NCBI GenBank assembly: GCA_947626995.1
Contig: CANQUI010000009.1
Location: 1-50,840, forward strand
Length of the DNA: 50,840 nt
Reading direction: 5' to 3'
From: an uncultured Eisenbergiella sp.
Lineage (GTDB): Bacteria > Bacillota > Clostridia > Lachnospirales > Lachnospiraceae
Part shown: positions 41,791 through 50,840 of the stretch, one piece after another
Numbering within the stretch: the stretch's first letter is position 1
Layout: every line of letters starts with the position of its first letter
Notes under the pieces: generated by a model
Seen by the model: the letters and a program-made list of their open reading frames with translations, nothing else
The model's database searches: none
What the model was told of the DNA's origin: nothing
Made by a program: the position numbers and the translations under genes

Positions 41791-41822
41791 AAAAAAGAGG
41801 ACATTGTCGCAATGTCCTCTTT
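41791..41822 (-). terminator. Terminator between recN and spoIVB
   Basis: Arms 41794-41806 and 41810-41822 are perfect 13-base complements with a three-base loop; on the minus strand six T and GTTTTTG follow. It separates the recN operon from the sporulation genes. Confidence 0.93.
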
Positions 41823-41835
41823 AGTATGTTCTCTC

Positions 41836-43509
41836 CTATTTATTTTTCTCTGCCAATTCTTTCATTTCCCGGACGTTGGCCATCACATTTTCATTGAGTT
41901 CTACCGCTCCCGAAAGCCTTGCCAGTTCCTGTAAGCTTTCATCGGGATCCAATTGCCGGATGGTGGTCACCGTGGTGTCTTTTACCGCCTCTTTTTTAAT
42001 ATAAAAATGGGTGTCGGCCATGGCGGCGATCTGCGGCAGGTGCGTGATGCAGATGATCTGATGGGTCCTTCCCAAAATTCCCAGCTTTTCCGAGACCTTC
42101 CAGGCGGTCTTGCCGCTGATTCCCGCGTCTATTTCATCAAAAATGAAGGTCCCCACCGTCTCCTGGCGCGCCGTAACCGTTTTTAGCGCCAGCATGATAC
42201 GGGAGAGCTCTCCGCCGCTGGCGACAGACGAAAGCGGTTTGACCGGTTCTCCCGGATTGGTGGAAATATAGAAGACCGCATCGTCCTGCCCGTCTGCGCT
42301 GCAGCTTTCCTTTTTTGTCAGGGAGACCTGAAAATCCACCTTTAAAAAATTCAGATCCGAAAGGGCCGTCTCCATATCCTTTGTAAACGCGTCGGCCGCC
42401 TTTTTACGCATAACGGACAATTCGCCGGCCAGGCTGTCCATTTCCTCCCGGGCCGACTGCAGCTCCCGGTTCTTTTCTAAAAGCCACGCGTCCTGATTTT
42501 CAAGCCGCTCTGCCTGTTCCTTTCGTTTCTCAGCGTAGGCCAGAATCTCCGAAACGGTTTTTCCGTATTTTTCTTTTAAACGATTCAGATAGTTTAACCG
42601 TTCCTGCGTCATTTGAAACGTCTGATCGTCAAATTCCATCGCGGTAAGATATTCCGAAACGCTTCTGTTAAAATCGTTGAGCAGACCGTCCACTTCGCTT
42701 AACTGACTGTAAAATTCTTCCAGATTTTCATCATACGGCAAAACGCCGGACAATTCCCGAAGCGCCCTTCCGATGGACTCTCCGGCGCCGTCTGCGGTTT
42801 CATAGCCGGTCAGGACGTGCACGGCGTCCAGGCTTTCTGCGATCCGTCTGCCGTTTGACATCCGCCAGTAGTCTTTCTCCAGCTGCTCATCCTCGCCCTC
42901 TGTCAGCATGGCCTCCTGGATCTCCCGGATTTCGTATTGCGCCAGGGAAAGCTCCCGCTTTCTCATGGCGGTGTCCATCTTGTTTTCATCAATCTGCCGC
43001 AGGATGGCATGATACCGCTGCCATGCCTTTCGCAGCCTGTCCTTTTTTTCGGAAAGCGCTGCTCCCGCATAATCGTCCAGGATCTCCAGATGCCGCCTGG
43101 TCTGCAAAAGCGCCTGGCTGTCCCGCTGGCCGTGGATGTCGATCAGCATCCCCGCCAGTTCCTGCAGCACTTTGGCGTTGACGGTCTCCGAATTGACGCG
43201 GCACAGGCTTTTGCCGGCCATGATCCTCCTCTGCAGGATCACCATATTTGCGTCCGTCGAAATTCCCAGTCGCTCCAGCGCCCCGTTCACCGCTTCCGTC
43301 GATTCAAAAACAAGCTCGATCAACGCGTATGGCGCTCCCGTCCGGATCATATCCCGATCCGCCTTGGCGCCCAGCGCCAGCGCTACGGATCCTAAGACCA
43401 CCGACTTTCCGGCTCCTGTCTCTCCCGTCAGAATGTTGAGCCCGGGGCCGAAAAAGAGTTCCGTTTCCTCGATCAGCGCCAGGTTTTTCACATGTAAACT
43501 GATTAACAC
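41836..43509 (-). CDS. recN: DNA repair protein RecN
   Basis: The 557-residue SMC-like ATPase acts early in double-strand break repair. Walker A GETGAGKSVV, two long coiled coils (about 150-360), the ABC-type signature SVASGGELSRIMLALK and Walker B TFIFDEIDAGISG are present. The best start is GTG 43509 (MLISLHVKNLALIEE) with AGGAGAAGG upstream; a TTG eight codons earlier overlaps argR. Confidence 0.95.
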   Translation of the reverse strand: MLISLHVKNLALIEETELFFGPGLNILTGETGAGKSVVLGSVALALGAKADRDMIRTGAPYALIELVFESTEAVNGALERLGISTDANMVILQRRIMAGKSLCRVNSETVNAKVLQELAGMLIDIHGQRDSQALLQTRRHLEILDDYAGAALSEKKDRLRKAWQRYHAILRQIDENKMDTAMRKRELSLAQYEIREIQEAMLTEGEDEQLEKDYWRMSNGRRIAESLDAVHVLTGYETADGAGESIGRALRELSGVLPYDENLEEFYSQLSEVDGLLNDFNRSVSEYLTAMEFDDQTFQMTQERLNYLNRLKEKYGKTVSEILAYAEKRKEQAERLENQDAWLLEKNRELQSAREEMDSLAGELSVMRKKAADAFTKDMETALSDLNFLKVDFQVSLTKKESCSADGQDDAVFYISTNPGEPVKPLSSVASGGELSRIMLALKTVTARQETVGTFIFDEIDAGISGKTAWKVSEKLGILGRTHQIICITHLPQIAAMADTHFYIKKEAVKDTTVTTIRQLDPDESLQELARLSGAVELNENVMANVREMKELAEKNK

Positions 43510-43529
43510 TTTGCGTTCCTTCTCCTCTA

Positions 43530-43979
43530 TCAATCCCGTATCAGGTCTTCTATCTTACGCATCAGGGCCTTTGTCTCCTCCACGGAACGCACGGCCACCA
43601 TAATCGTATCGTCTCCGGCAATACAGCCCACCACCTCCGGAAAGCGCATGGCGTCGACGGCCGCCGCCACCGCCATGGCCATTCCGGACACGGTCCTGAG
43701 CACCAGAATATTCTGGGCCATGTCCATGGAAACGAATCCGTCCCGCAGAATTCGGGAATATTTTCCGTCCAGTTCCTCCTCCTGCCGGATCAGCGCATAC
43801 TTCTGCCGGCCGTTTTCTGCCGGCACCTTATAAAGCTGCATCTGACGGATATCCCGGGATATAGTGGCCTGGGTCACGGGAAATCCCGCTTCCCTGAGCT
43901 TGTCCGCCAGCTCCTCCTGGGTTTCGATCTCATATTCTTCGATCAGCTCCGCGATCTTTTCGTGTCTGCTCTGCTTCAT
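43530..43979 (-). CDS. argR: Arginine repressor ArgR
   Basis: The 149-residue regulator has the winged HTH (SRHEKIAELIEEYEIETQEE...TQATISRDIRQ split across residues 4-58) and the C-terminal arginine-binding hexamer domain with GCIAGDDTIMVAVRS. ATG 43979 fits the family length and has AAGGA upstream; a GTG at 44012 is an alternative overlapping nadK. Arginine-bound ArgR represses biosynthesis genes. Confidence 0.95.
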   Translation of the reverse strand: MKQSRHEKIAELIEEYEIETQEELADKLREAGFPVTQATISRDIRQMQLYKVPAENGRQKYALIRQEEELDGKYSRILRDGFVSMDMAQNILVLRTVSGMAMAVAAAVDAMRFPEVVGCIAGDDTIMVAVRSVEETKALMRKIEDLIRD

Positions 43980-44008
43980 TTTTTCCTTCTTTTCCGGATC
44001 CTTTTGCC

Positions 44009-44860
44009 TCACTCGCTCATCTTGCGGTGCAACACGTCCAGAAAATTCGCCTCCCCCAGCTTGATGATGGAAATGCTCTTTTGGCTCTTTGCGATCCGCA
44101 CCTCGTCCCCCGGCTTTAACGCCACGTTCTGCCCCCCGTCAAAACAGACTTCCATGGGCTGTTCTTCTCTTCCCAACCGTTCGCGGATCCGGACGGCGAT
44201 CTCATCCTCCGCCCGAAGCACCACGCTTCTGGTCTGCAGCGTATGGGCGCAGACCGGCGTCAGCAAAATCAGCTCCGCCCCGGGTTCTACGATCGGGCCG
44301 CCCGCCGACATATTATATCCGGTGGAGCCGGTAGGCGTGGCCAGAATGATCCCGTCCGCATGGTATTCCTTCAGCAGCCATCCGTTGACATAGATCTGAA
44401 AGTACAGCATCTGCAGCCGTCCGTTTCGGGTGATGGTAATATCATTGAGGGCACAGGTATCCGTCAAAATCCTGCCGCTGCGCCGCACCTGTCCGGAGAG
44501 CATCATCCGTTTCTCCACGTCATAGCTGCCGCTTACCAGCTTTTCCAGCGCCGGCTCCAAATTGCCCCGCTCCACCTCGGCCAGATACCCCAGCGTCCCA
44601 AGATTGATGCCAAGCACCGGAATCCCGCTGTCCACAGTGTCGGCGGCCACTCCCAGAAGCGTCCCGTCTCCCCCCAGCACCAGAATTCCGTCGGCGGTCT
44701 TATTTCCTTCTCCCAGAATCTCTTTCCATTGATTCTTTGAGGTTTCCCCCGCGTACACGCTGCAGGAGCAGCGCGACGATTCCAGATAGGACGCAATCCG
44801 GCGCGTAACCGCAAATTCAGGATCCTTTATCCGATTTGTGACAATAATAAAGTGCTTCAT
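44009..44860 (-). CDS. nadK: NAD kinase
   Basis: The 283-residue enzyme makes NADP from NAD and ATP or polyphosphate. GGDGTLLGVAAD, the conserved NDITITR (ALNDITITRNG) and TPTGSTGYNMSAGGPI are present. It is coupled to argR (about 30 bases) and tlyA (15 bases) in the usual order. Confidence 0.95.
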   Translation of the reverse strand: MKHFIIVTNRIKDPEFAVTRRIASYLESSRCSCSVYAGETSKNQWKEILGEGNKTADGILVLGGDGTLLGVAADTVDSGIPVLGINLGTLGYLAEVERGNLEPALEKLVSGSYDVEKRMMLSGQVRRSGRILTDTCALNDITITRNGRLQMLYFQIYVNGWLLKEYHADGIILATPTGSTGYNMSAGGPIVEPGAELILLTPVCAHTLQTRSVVLRAEDEIAVRIRERLGREEQPMEVCFDGGQNVALKPGDEVRIAKSQKSISIIKLGEANFLDVLHRKMSE

Positions 44861-44875
44861 CTTCCCTTTTTTGCC

Positions 44876-45766
44876 TCATCTGTCCAGCGCTGCATGCGCC
44901 TCCTGGACTGTCCGGCCAATCTGCCCGCTCACTTCTTCCCGTCCGCTGATCCCCTGGTCGCTCTCCTGAATCTGACGCAGCATGCCTTCCGCTTCCGATT
45001 CGCTGTCCGGCAGGCCGGTACGTTCCGATCCTTCCTCTTTTTGAAGGAAAATCAGGTATTCGATATTGCCCTCCGGCCCTTTGATGGGAGAATAGGTCAG
45101 GCCCCGGACGGTAAAACCGGAAAGATCCGCGAAATCAAAAATCTTCTCTATGACCTCCCGGTGCACCGCGCTGTCCCTGACAACTCCTTTTTTACCCACT
45201 TTTTCCCGCCCCGCCTCAAACTGGGGCTTGATCAGACAGACCATCTTTGCCCCTTCCTTCAGAAGCTTTCGGGCGGGGATCAGGATCTTTGTCAGAGAAA
45301 TAAAAGACACATCCACGGAAGCAAAATCCGGTGCCTCGTCTATCCGGTCCCGGGTCAGATAGCGGAAATTGGTCTTTTCCATACAGACGACCCGCGCATC
45401 GCTGCGCAAAGACCAGGCCAGCTGTCCCTGGCCCACGTCCACCGCATAGACCTTTGCAGCGCCGTTTTGCAGCATACAGTCGGTAAATCCGCCCGTGGAG
45501 GCTCCGATGTCCATACACACGCAGCCCTCCAGCCGGATTCCAAAGGCGTCCATGGCTTTTTCCAGCTTATAGCCGCCGCGGCTGACATATTTCATGCCGT
45601 CGTCCTTTACCGTAATGCGCACTTTTTGGGCATCGAACATGGCGCCGGCCTTATCCTCCCGCTGATCCTGCACAAAGACCTTTCCCGCCATAATGACCGC
45701 CCTGGCTTTTTCCCGGGACTGCGCCAGGCCAAGCTTTACCAAAAGCACATCCAAACGCTCTTTCAT
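44876..45766 (-). CDS. tlyA: TlyA family 2'-O-methyltransferase / hemolysin-like protein
   Basis: The 296-residue protein has an N-terminal S4 domain (MKERLDVLLVKLGLAQSREK) and an FtsJ-like SAM domain with DIGASTGGFTDCML and ASVDVSFISLTKIL. Members methylate ribosomal RNA at cytidine 2'-OH. A charged, low-complexity tail of about 50 residues (SESEAEGMLRQIQESDQ and onward) extends the usual length of about 270. ATGA overlap with dxs. Confidence 0.9.
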   Translation of the reverse strand: MKERLDVLLVKLGLAQSREKARAVIMAGKVFVQDQREDKAGAMFDAQKVRITVKDDGMKYVSRGGYKLEKAMDAFGIRLEGCVCMDIGASTGGFTDCMLQNGAAKVYAVDVGQGQLAWSLRSDARVVCMEKTNFRYLTRDRIDEAPDFASVDVSFISLTKILIPARKLLKEGAKMVCLIKPQFEAGREKVGKKGVVRDSAVHREVIEKIFDFADLSGFTVRGLTYSPIKGPEGNIEYLIFLQKEEGSERTGLPDSESEAEGMLRQIQESDQGISGREEVSGQIGRTVQEAHAALDR

Positions 45767-47625
45767 CCGTTTTCGATTTCCTTCATGATCTTCTCGTATA
45801 TGGAATCCACATCGATTCCGATCTCCTTTTTCAGGATCTCCACATTCCCGTGCTCAACGTATTCGTCCGGCACATGGATCGACAACAGGCGAACCGGCAG
45901 CTTTTCTTCGTCGATCAGCGTCCGGATCTTCTCTCCCATACCGCCGCTTTCCACATTTTCCTCCAGGGAAACAATCAGGTCGTGATCGCAGGAAAGGAAG
46001 CGGATCATGTCCTTGTCAATGGGCTTTGCGAAACGGGCGTTTACCATGCTGCAGGGGATCTTTCTTTCTTTCAGGCGCTCGTACACCTCAAGCGCCGCTG
46101 CCACCATGCTGCCCAGCGCGAACAATACGATTCCGCTTTCCTTTTTCAGCATTTCGCTCTTTCCCATTTCGATGGGCGTCCGCATCTCCTGCAGCCCGTC
46201 AAAGGCCTCGCCTCTGGGATAACGGATCGCGATCGGTCCCGGAAAGCGATAGGCAAATTTCATCATATCGGAAAGCTCCCATTTGTTTTTGGGCGCCATG
46301 ATGTGCATATTGGGGATAGAAGACAGATACGAAAGATCAAAAATACCCTGATGCGTCTCTCCGTCGCTTCCCACCAGCCCCGCCCGGTCGATGGCAAAGA
46401 TCACCGGAAGATTCTGCAGGCATACGTCGTGCAGGATCTGATCATAGGCTCTTTGCAAAAACGAAGAATAAATGGCCACCACCGGATGCAGGCCGCCTAC
46501 CGCCAGTCCGGCGGCAAAGGTCACCGCATGCTCCTCGGCGATTCCCACATCGAAAAAGCGCTCCGGATACATGCTCTTAAACCGCTTCAGGCCTGTCCCG
46601 TCGGGCATGGCCGCCGTCACCGCCACCACATCCGGCATACGCGCCGCCATTTTTACCATAACGGTGGAAAAAACATCGGTATAGTTCGCCTTGGTCCTTT
46701 TTTTGAGCGGAACGCCCGTGGCCACGTCAAAAGGCTCCGCCCCATGAAAGCGCGCCGGATGTTTTTCCGCCGGCCCGTAGCCCCGGCCCTTTTGCGTCAG
46801 CACATGGATCAGCACACAGTTTTTGCGGCGCTTCGCCTCATTGATCACGCGCACCAGCCCGTTTACGTCATGTCCGTCCACCGGGCCCAGATAGGTGATC
46901 CCGATATCCTCAAACCACATGCCCGGAATGACCAGCTGCTTCAAACTGTTCTTTGCCCGGCGCACGCCGGTTACGATTTCGTCCCCGTATTTGGTCTTGC
47001 GCAGCGTATTATAAATGCCGTCCTTGACGTCCAGATAGGCGTTGGAAGTCCGGATATTGTTCAGATATTTGGAAACGCCTCCCACATTTTCGGAAATGGA
47101 CATATTGTTGTCGTTGAGAATGATAATAAAATTGGTTTCCATCCGCGCGGCGTTGTTTAACGCCTCGTATGCCATTCCTCCGGTAAGCGCGCCGTCCCCG
47201 ATGACAGAAACAATGGTATTGCTCCCGCCCTCCAGATCCCTGGCTCTCACCAGGCCCAGACCTGCGGAGATGGAGGTGGAGCTGTGTCCCGTATCAAAAC
47301 AGTCGCAGTCGCTTTCCTTTCGTTTGGGGAACCCGCTCATGCCGCCGTATTTGCGCAGCGTGTCAAAGCCCTCCCGTCTGCCGGTCAAAAGCTTATGGGT
47401 ATAGGACTGATGCCCCACATCCCAGACGATCTTATCCTCCGGCAGCTGCAGCGAAAGATGCAGCGCCATGGTCAGCTCCACGGCGCCCAGGTTGGAACCC
47501 AGATGGCCGCCGGTCACGCTGATCTTTTCAATCAGAAAACGGCGGATTTCTTCCGCCAGCGCAGGATAATCCTTCGGCCTGATCTTTTTGATATCGTTTG
47601 TCTGTTGTATTTGTTCCAGAAGCAT
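45763..47625 (-). CDS. dxs: 1-deoxy-D-xylulose-5-phosphate synthase
   Basis: The 620-residue TPP enzyme condenses pyruvate and glyceraldehyde 3-phosphate at the head of the MEP isoprenoid pathway. The TPP motif GDGALTGGMAYEALNNAA, HLGSNLGAVEL, DRAGLVGSDGETHQG and the C-terminal VSLEENVESGGMGEK are visible. AGAGGG precedes the ATG. Neighbours ispA and tlyA are the usual ones. Confidence 0.96.
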   Translation of the reverse strand: MLLEQIQQTNDIKKIRPKDYPALAEEIRRFLIEKISVTGGHLGSNLGAVELTMALHLSLQLPEDKIVWDVGHQSYTHKLLTGRREGFDTLRKYGGMSGFPKRKESDCDCFDTGHSSTSISAGLGLVRARDLEGGSNTIVSVIGDGALTGGMAYEALNNAARMETNFIIILNDNNMSISENVGGVSKYLNNIRTSNAYLDVKDGIYNTLRKTKYGDEIVTGVRRAKNSLKQLVIPGMWFEDIGITYLGPVDGHDVNGLVRVINEAKRRKNCVLIHVLTQKGRGYGPAEKHPARFHGAEPFDVATGVPLKKRTKANYTDVFSTVMVKMAARMPDVVAVTAAMPDGTGLKRFKSMYPERFFDVGIAEEHAVTFAAGLAVGGLHPVVAIYSSFLQRAYDQILHDVCLQNLPVIFAIDRAGLVGSDGETHQGIFDLSYLSSIPNMHIMAPKNKWELSDMMKFAYRFPGPIAIRYPRGEAFDGLQEMRTPIEMGKSEMLKKESGIVLFALGSMVAAALEVYERLKERKIPCSMVNARFAKPIDKDMIRFLSCDHDLIVSLEENVESGGMGEKIRTLIDEEKLPVRLLSIHVPDEYVEHGNVEILKKEIGIDVDSIYEKIMKEIENG

Positions 47626-47642
47626 AGTATGCCCTCTTTTCC

Positions 47643-48551
47643 CTACTTTTCCCGGTGCACCAGTTTCTCTATCAGTTCTTCCAGAAAAAGATTGCGCCGG
47701 TCGAAGGAACGCAGCAAGGAAAGCGCTTCCTGCGTCAGCCGGTCCACTTCCCTGCGGGCGGCCGCAAGGCCCCGCAGACTGACATAGGTGGCCTTGTTGT
47801 TCTTTTCGTCGCTTCCGACGGGTTTGCCCAGCACCTGCTGGTCCCCGGTCACATCCAGGATGTCATCCTGAATCTGAAAGGCGAGGCCGATGTCCTGTCC
47901 CACCTGTTCCATCCGGTCCACCGCTTCCTTTGGCGCGCCGGCAAGGATCGCTCCGATCATCAGGGCGCTTTCAATCAGCGCCGCCGTTTTGTTTTGATGG
48001 ATAAAAAGAAGCAGTTCTTCTGTAATCGCTTCTTTGGGATATTTTTCCGCCTGAATGTCCGCGCACTGGCCGCCTACCATACCGTAAATCCCCGCTTTGC
48101 GGGCAAGCACGGAAAGCGCCTCTGATACCGCGCGGTACGAACCGGCCTGCGTCTCAAGGAGGTCAAACGCGCGGCAGGCTGTCTCGTAGGCATAGTTTAA
48201 CAGCCCGTCTCCGGCCAAAATCGCCATCCCTTCCCCGTAAACGCACCAGGTGGTCCTGCGTCCGCGGCGGTACTTATCATTGTCCATCGCCGGAAGATCG
48301 TCATGCACCAGCGAATAGTTATGTATCATCTCCAGCGCGGCCATAAAAGGCGCAATCAGCTCTCCCGTTCCGCCAAACAGGGAAAAGCTTTCTTTCATCA
48401 ATACGGGGCGCAGCCGTTTCCCGCCCGCCAGCGTGCTGTAATTCATGGCCTCCAGCACCGTCTTTTGAAAACCGGTCTCCTCCGGCAGATAGGCCTTCAG
48501 CACAGATTGCGCCTCCCCGATCCGCTCTGCCAGCGTTTCTTCAAAATTCAT
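47643..48551 (-). CDS. ispA: Polyprenyl (farnesyl/geranyl) diphosphate synthase
   Basis: The 302-residue all-helical enzyme has the first aspartate-rich motif HDDLPAMDND with RRG, and the second FQIQDDILDVTGD. Met and Ser residues before the first motif and length suit a short-chain (C10-C15) synthase. It overlaps xseB by 11 bases and ends 17 bases before dxs. Confidence 0.94.
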   Translation of the reverse strand: MNFEETLAERIGEAQSVLKAYLPEETGFQKTVLEAMNYSTLAGGKRLRPVLMKESFSLFGGTGELIAPFMAALEMIHNYSLVHDDLPAMDNDKYRRGRRTTWCVYGEGMAILAGDGLLNYAYETACRAFDLLETQAGSYRAVSEALSVLARKAGIYGMVGGQCADIQAEKYPKEAITEELLLFIHQNKTAALIESALMIGAILAGAPKEAVDRMEQVGQDIGLAFQIQDDILDVTGDQQVLGKPVGSDEKNNKATYVSLRGLAAARREVDRLTQEALSLLRSFDRRNLFLEELIEKLVHREK

Positions 48552-48756
48552 CCAGCTTTCCCTCCCCGTTTAGCACAAGCACCTTTTTTTCTACCCGATC
48601 TATGCTGTCGTTGCAATATTTCAAAAGCTCCATTCCCTTTTGATAGATCCGGAAGGAATCTTCCAGAGAGACCGTTTCGTCCTCCAGCAGTCCGGTCACC
48701 TCTTCCAGCTGTGCAAATGCCTCTTCCAACGTCATCCGTTCGTCTGCCATTTCCAT
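48541..48756 (-). CDS. xseB: Exodeoxyribonuclease VII small subunit
   Basis: The 71-residue helical protein contains LEEAFAQLEEVTGLLEDETV and SLEDSFRIYQKGMELLKYC, the XseB signature. It overlaps the end of xseA by 25 bases. ATG 48756 has AAGGA nine bases upstream; an ATG two codons later is equally possible. Confidence 0.93.
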   Translation of the reverse strand: MEMADERMTLEEAFAQLEEVTGLLEDETVSLEDSFRIYQKGMELLKYCNDSIDRVEKKVLVLNGEGKLDEF

Positions 48757-49949
48757 TCTTCCTTTTCCTTCACCTCGGCCGTAATCCGCCCGTTCTTGAT
48801 ATGTACGAGGATTCGTTCCCCGATCCGGACCCCGTTCACATCGGTCAGCGTCCTGCCGTTTTCATCCGCCGCATGGGCAAACCCCTGATTGAGCTTTTCT
48901 AACGGGGACAATCCCTTCATCTTCTCCACCGCCAGCATGAGCCTGTGTCTGCTTTCCTTCAGGCGGCCCTGCATCCGCTCCGTCAGTTTTTCTTCCAGCT
49001 GGCAAAGATGACTGCGCCTTTCCCTGATCCTGCCGGCCGGGGAAAGATACTGCAGCCTGACGCCCAGTTCCCGCGCCCGCCTCCGGGTATTTTCCAGCCT
49101 CCGTTTCATTTTTTCAAACAGGAGCAGGGACGTCTCGTCCAGTCTGGCCTGCAAAAGCCCGTAGTCGTAAACCGCCAGTTCCGCTGCCGCGGAAGGGGTC
49201 GGCGCCCTCAGGTCCGCCACATAGTCGATGATGGTGGTATCGGTCTCATGTCCCACCGCCGAGATAATCGGCACGCTGCACTGAAAGACGGCCTGCGCCA
49301 CAATCTCTTCGTTAAAGGCCCAAAGATCCTCGATGGATCCGCCGCCGCGCCCGACGATCATCACATCCACTCCCTGCTTTTCAAGCGCCCGGATCCCGTT
49401 GACGATACTGGCGGCCGCCTGCTGCCCCTGCACAATAGCGGGATACAGGAGAATCTGGAGATAGGGGTTGCGGCGCGTGGCCACGTTGATGATGTCTCGC
49501 ACCGCCGCGCCCGTAGGCGCCGTTACCACGCCCAGCGTATGAATATATTTGGGGATCGGACGCTTATATTCCTGCGCGAAAAGCCCCTGCTCCTGCAAAT
49601 CGCGCTTTAGCTGTTCATAACGTTCATAAAGGAAACCCGCGCCGTCCAGCCAGATTTCCTTCGCATACAACTGATATTTTCCGTCCCGGGCATACACATC
49701 CACGGCGCCCGCTGCCACCACCTGCTGCCCTTCCTGAAGGGGAAATTTCAGTCCGCTGCGGTTTCCGGCAAACATCACGCAGGCAATCGCGCCCTTGGCA
49801 TCCTTGAGGGTAAAATAAATATGACCGGAGGAATGATATTTGCAATTACTGACTTCCCCCTTCACCAGGATCGCCTGCAGCATAAAATCCTGCGTGAACA
49901 TGTTTTTGATATAGGCGTTCACCTGTGTCACGGTATAGACGTTTTTCAT
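48732..49949 (-). CDS. xseA: Exodeoxyribonuclease VII large subunit
   Basis: The 405-residue nuclease has an N-terminal OB-fold (YTVTQVNAYIKNMFTQDF, VKGEVSNCKYHSSGHIYFTL), the catalytic core with VGRGGGSIEDLWAFNEE and SAVGHETDTTIIDYVADLRA, and a coiled-coil tail. ATG 49949 with GGGGA upstream is preferred over one 16 codons earlier, which overlaps nusB. Confidence 0.95.
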   Translation of the reverse strand: MKNVYTVTQVNAYIKNMFTQDFMLQAILVKGEVSNCKYHSSGHIYFTLKDAKGAIACVMFAGNRSGLKFPLQEGQQVVAAGAVDVYARDGKYQLYAKEIWLDGAGFLYERYEQLKRDLQEQGLFAQEYKRPIPKYIHTLGVVTAPTGAAVRDIINVATRRNPYLQILLYPAIVQGQQAAASIVNGIRALEKQGVDVMIVGRGGGSIEDLWAFNEEIVAQAVFQCSVPIISAVGHETDTTIIDYVADLRAPTPSAAAELAVYDYGLLQARLDETSLLLFEKMKRRLENTRRRARELGVRLQYLSPAGRIRERRSHLCQLEEKLTERMQGRLKESRHRLMLAVEKMKGLSPLEKLNQGFAHAADENGRTLTDVNGVRIGERILVHIKNGRITAEVKEKEEWKWQTNG

Positions 49950-49974
49950 GTTTCCCCGTTCCGAAAGCCCCATT

Positions 49975-50373
49975 TTAGGCGAATTTTGCCAGGACACCGT
50001 TCACAAAGCCCGCAGAACCGTCCTGTCCGAATTTCTTTGCCAGCTCCACCGCCTCGTTGATCGCCACTCCGGTCGGCACATCCTCGTCATAACGGATCTC
50101 ATAAACGGCCAGGCGGATAATCGTCAGATCCACCTTCCCCATCCGGCGGGTGTTCCAGCCCTTTGCCGTGCTGTCGATCAGCGCGTCAATCTCCGGCAGT
50201 TTCTCCGCAATACGCTCATATTTCGTTGTGATATAGGCCGTATCCTGTTCTGACGCGGCAGCCCCCTCATCCTCAAAAAAAAGGGCGCACTGCAGAGGCA
50301 TGTCTTCCTTATCGTTAAATTCAACGCGAAAAAGCAATTTAAAAACCTGTTCCCTCAGTTCTCTTCTGTTCAT
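49975..50373 (-). CDS. nusB: Transcription antitermination factor NusB
   Basis: The 132-residue helical protein begins MNRRELREQVFKLLFRVEF and has RLAVYEIRYDEDVPTGVAIN and FVNGVLAKFA, the NusB signature. It binds rRNA boxA with S10. AAAAGGAT precedes the ATG. It follows the Asp23 gene by 27 bases. Confidence 0.94.
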   Translation of the reverse strand: MNRRELREQVFKLLFRVEFNDKEDMPLQCALFFEDEGAAASEQDTAYITTKYERIAEKLPEIDALIDSTAKGWNTRRMGKVDLTIIRLAVYEIRYDEDVPTGVAINEAVELAKKFGQDGSAGFVNGVLAKFA

Positions 50374-50400
50374 ATCCTTTTCCCGTCGCTCATGATCTTC

Positions 50401-50787
50401 TCACTGTCTGTCCACATTCATATTCACGCCCGCCACCCGGACATTCACATCCGTTACGTTGAGCCCCGTCATATTCTCGATGGCATTTTTCACGCGTTCC
50501 TGAACCTTCCGGCTGGTGGTGGGGATATTATATCCATATTCCATCAAAACGGCCAGCTCTACCTTCACGCCCTGGCCCAGTACGTCCACCTTCACGCCCT
50601 TTGTGAGCTTCTTCACTCCCACTTTGCTCATCAGCTCGTTGGAGATCGTCCCCGCCATCGCCGATACCCCTTCTACTTCCGTGGCGGCCAGGGACGCGAT
50701 CATCGCCACGACCTCGTCGGCAATCTGAACGGAGCCAATGCTTTCATTTTCCCGCAGCACATAGTTTTTACCGGTTTCTTTTTCCAT
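50401..50787 (-). CDS. Asp23/Gls24 family envelope stress protein
   Basis: The 128-residue protein matches Asp23/YloU: GSVQIADEVVAMIASLAATE, VEGVSAMAG, VDVLGQGVKVELAVLMEYG and NVTDVNVRVAGVNM. ATG 50787 with AGGAGG eight bases upstream is the natural start. It is the first gene of the nusB-recN cluster within view, but its own promoter is not visible before the window edge. Confidence 0.93.
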   Translation of the reverse strand: MEKETGKNYVLRENESIGSVQIADEVVAMIASLAATEVEGVSAMAGTISNELMSKVGVKKLTKGVKVDVLGQGVKVELAVLMEYGYNIPTTSRKVQERVKNAIENMTGLNVTDVNVRVAGVNMNVDRQ

Positions 50788-50840
50788 AACGGTGCCTCCT
50801 TTTCCTTCCCGATCGCTCTTTGCCAATTCGCACTTCGTGC

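Noticed and set aside
50830-50840. A short GCAC-TTC-GTGC hairpin at the window edge
   Set aside because: Only four base pairs are visible and the sequence is cut by the edge, so no terminator can be claimed.

Overview
The window is a bacterial chromosome segment from a spore-forming member of the Clostridia, most likely Lachnospiraceae. This rests on the gene order asp23-nusB-xseA-xseB-ispA-dxs-tlyA-nadK-argR-recN-spoIVB-spo0A, the sporulation genes, the Firmicute signals (strong AGGAGG ribosome sites, T-box leader, RemA, RqcH, omega, Asp23) and the moderately high GC content. Almost every gene is on the minus strand; rqcH is the only plus-strand gene. I see no phage, insertion sequence, CRISPR array or rRNA.

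Read from high to low coordinates (the direction of transcription): 50.8-40.4 kb is the stress/nucleotide/isoprenoid/recombination operon ending in spoIVB. It is followed by an unusual spo0A that keeps its DNA-binding domain but has lost most of the receiver domain. Next come glycogen synthase, a lipoprotein and a pair of CotF-like coat proteins (39.6-36.5 kb). rqcH diverges from the yicC-remA-gmk-rpoZ-rimO-pgsA-cinA housekeeping cluster (34.5-29.3 kb), which continues into a zinc-ribbon membrane protein. ftsZ has its own promoter and a TTG start; then a small unknown protein and asnB under an asparagine-type T-box.

From 24.3 to 20.4 kb there is a small lipoprotein, then a DUF1653 protein, a 5'-nucleotidase and a natural SfsA-MutY fusion with a glycosyltransferase. 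carB stands without an adjacent carA. From 15.9 to 12.1 kb lies an envelope/lipid cluster (DedA, GT4 glycosyltransferase, a 12-cysteine mini-protein, a diacylglycerol-kinase family enzyme and a PAP2 phosphatase). glyA precedes a threonine-pathway operon: an ACT-domain protein, homoserine dehydrogenase, an ApgM-family enzyme that probably serves as homoserine kinase, and aspartokinase. A MacB-like ABC transporter with a membrane-anchored extracellular partner follows. The low end holds a membrane-anchored family 3 glycosidase lacking its usual catalytic histidine and two tRNA-Leu genes.

The points most worth a second look are the receiver-deleted Spo0A, an orphan transcription unit or leader RNA with a consensus promoter and a strong terminator but no convincing gene (about 1.78-2.17 kb), the SfsA-MutY fusion, and the cysteine-rich peptide whose stop codon sits in its own terminator loop.
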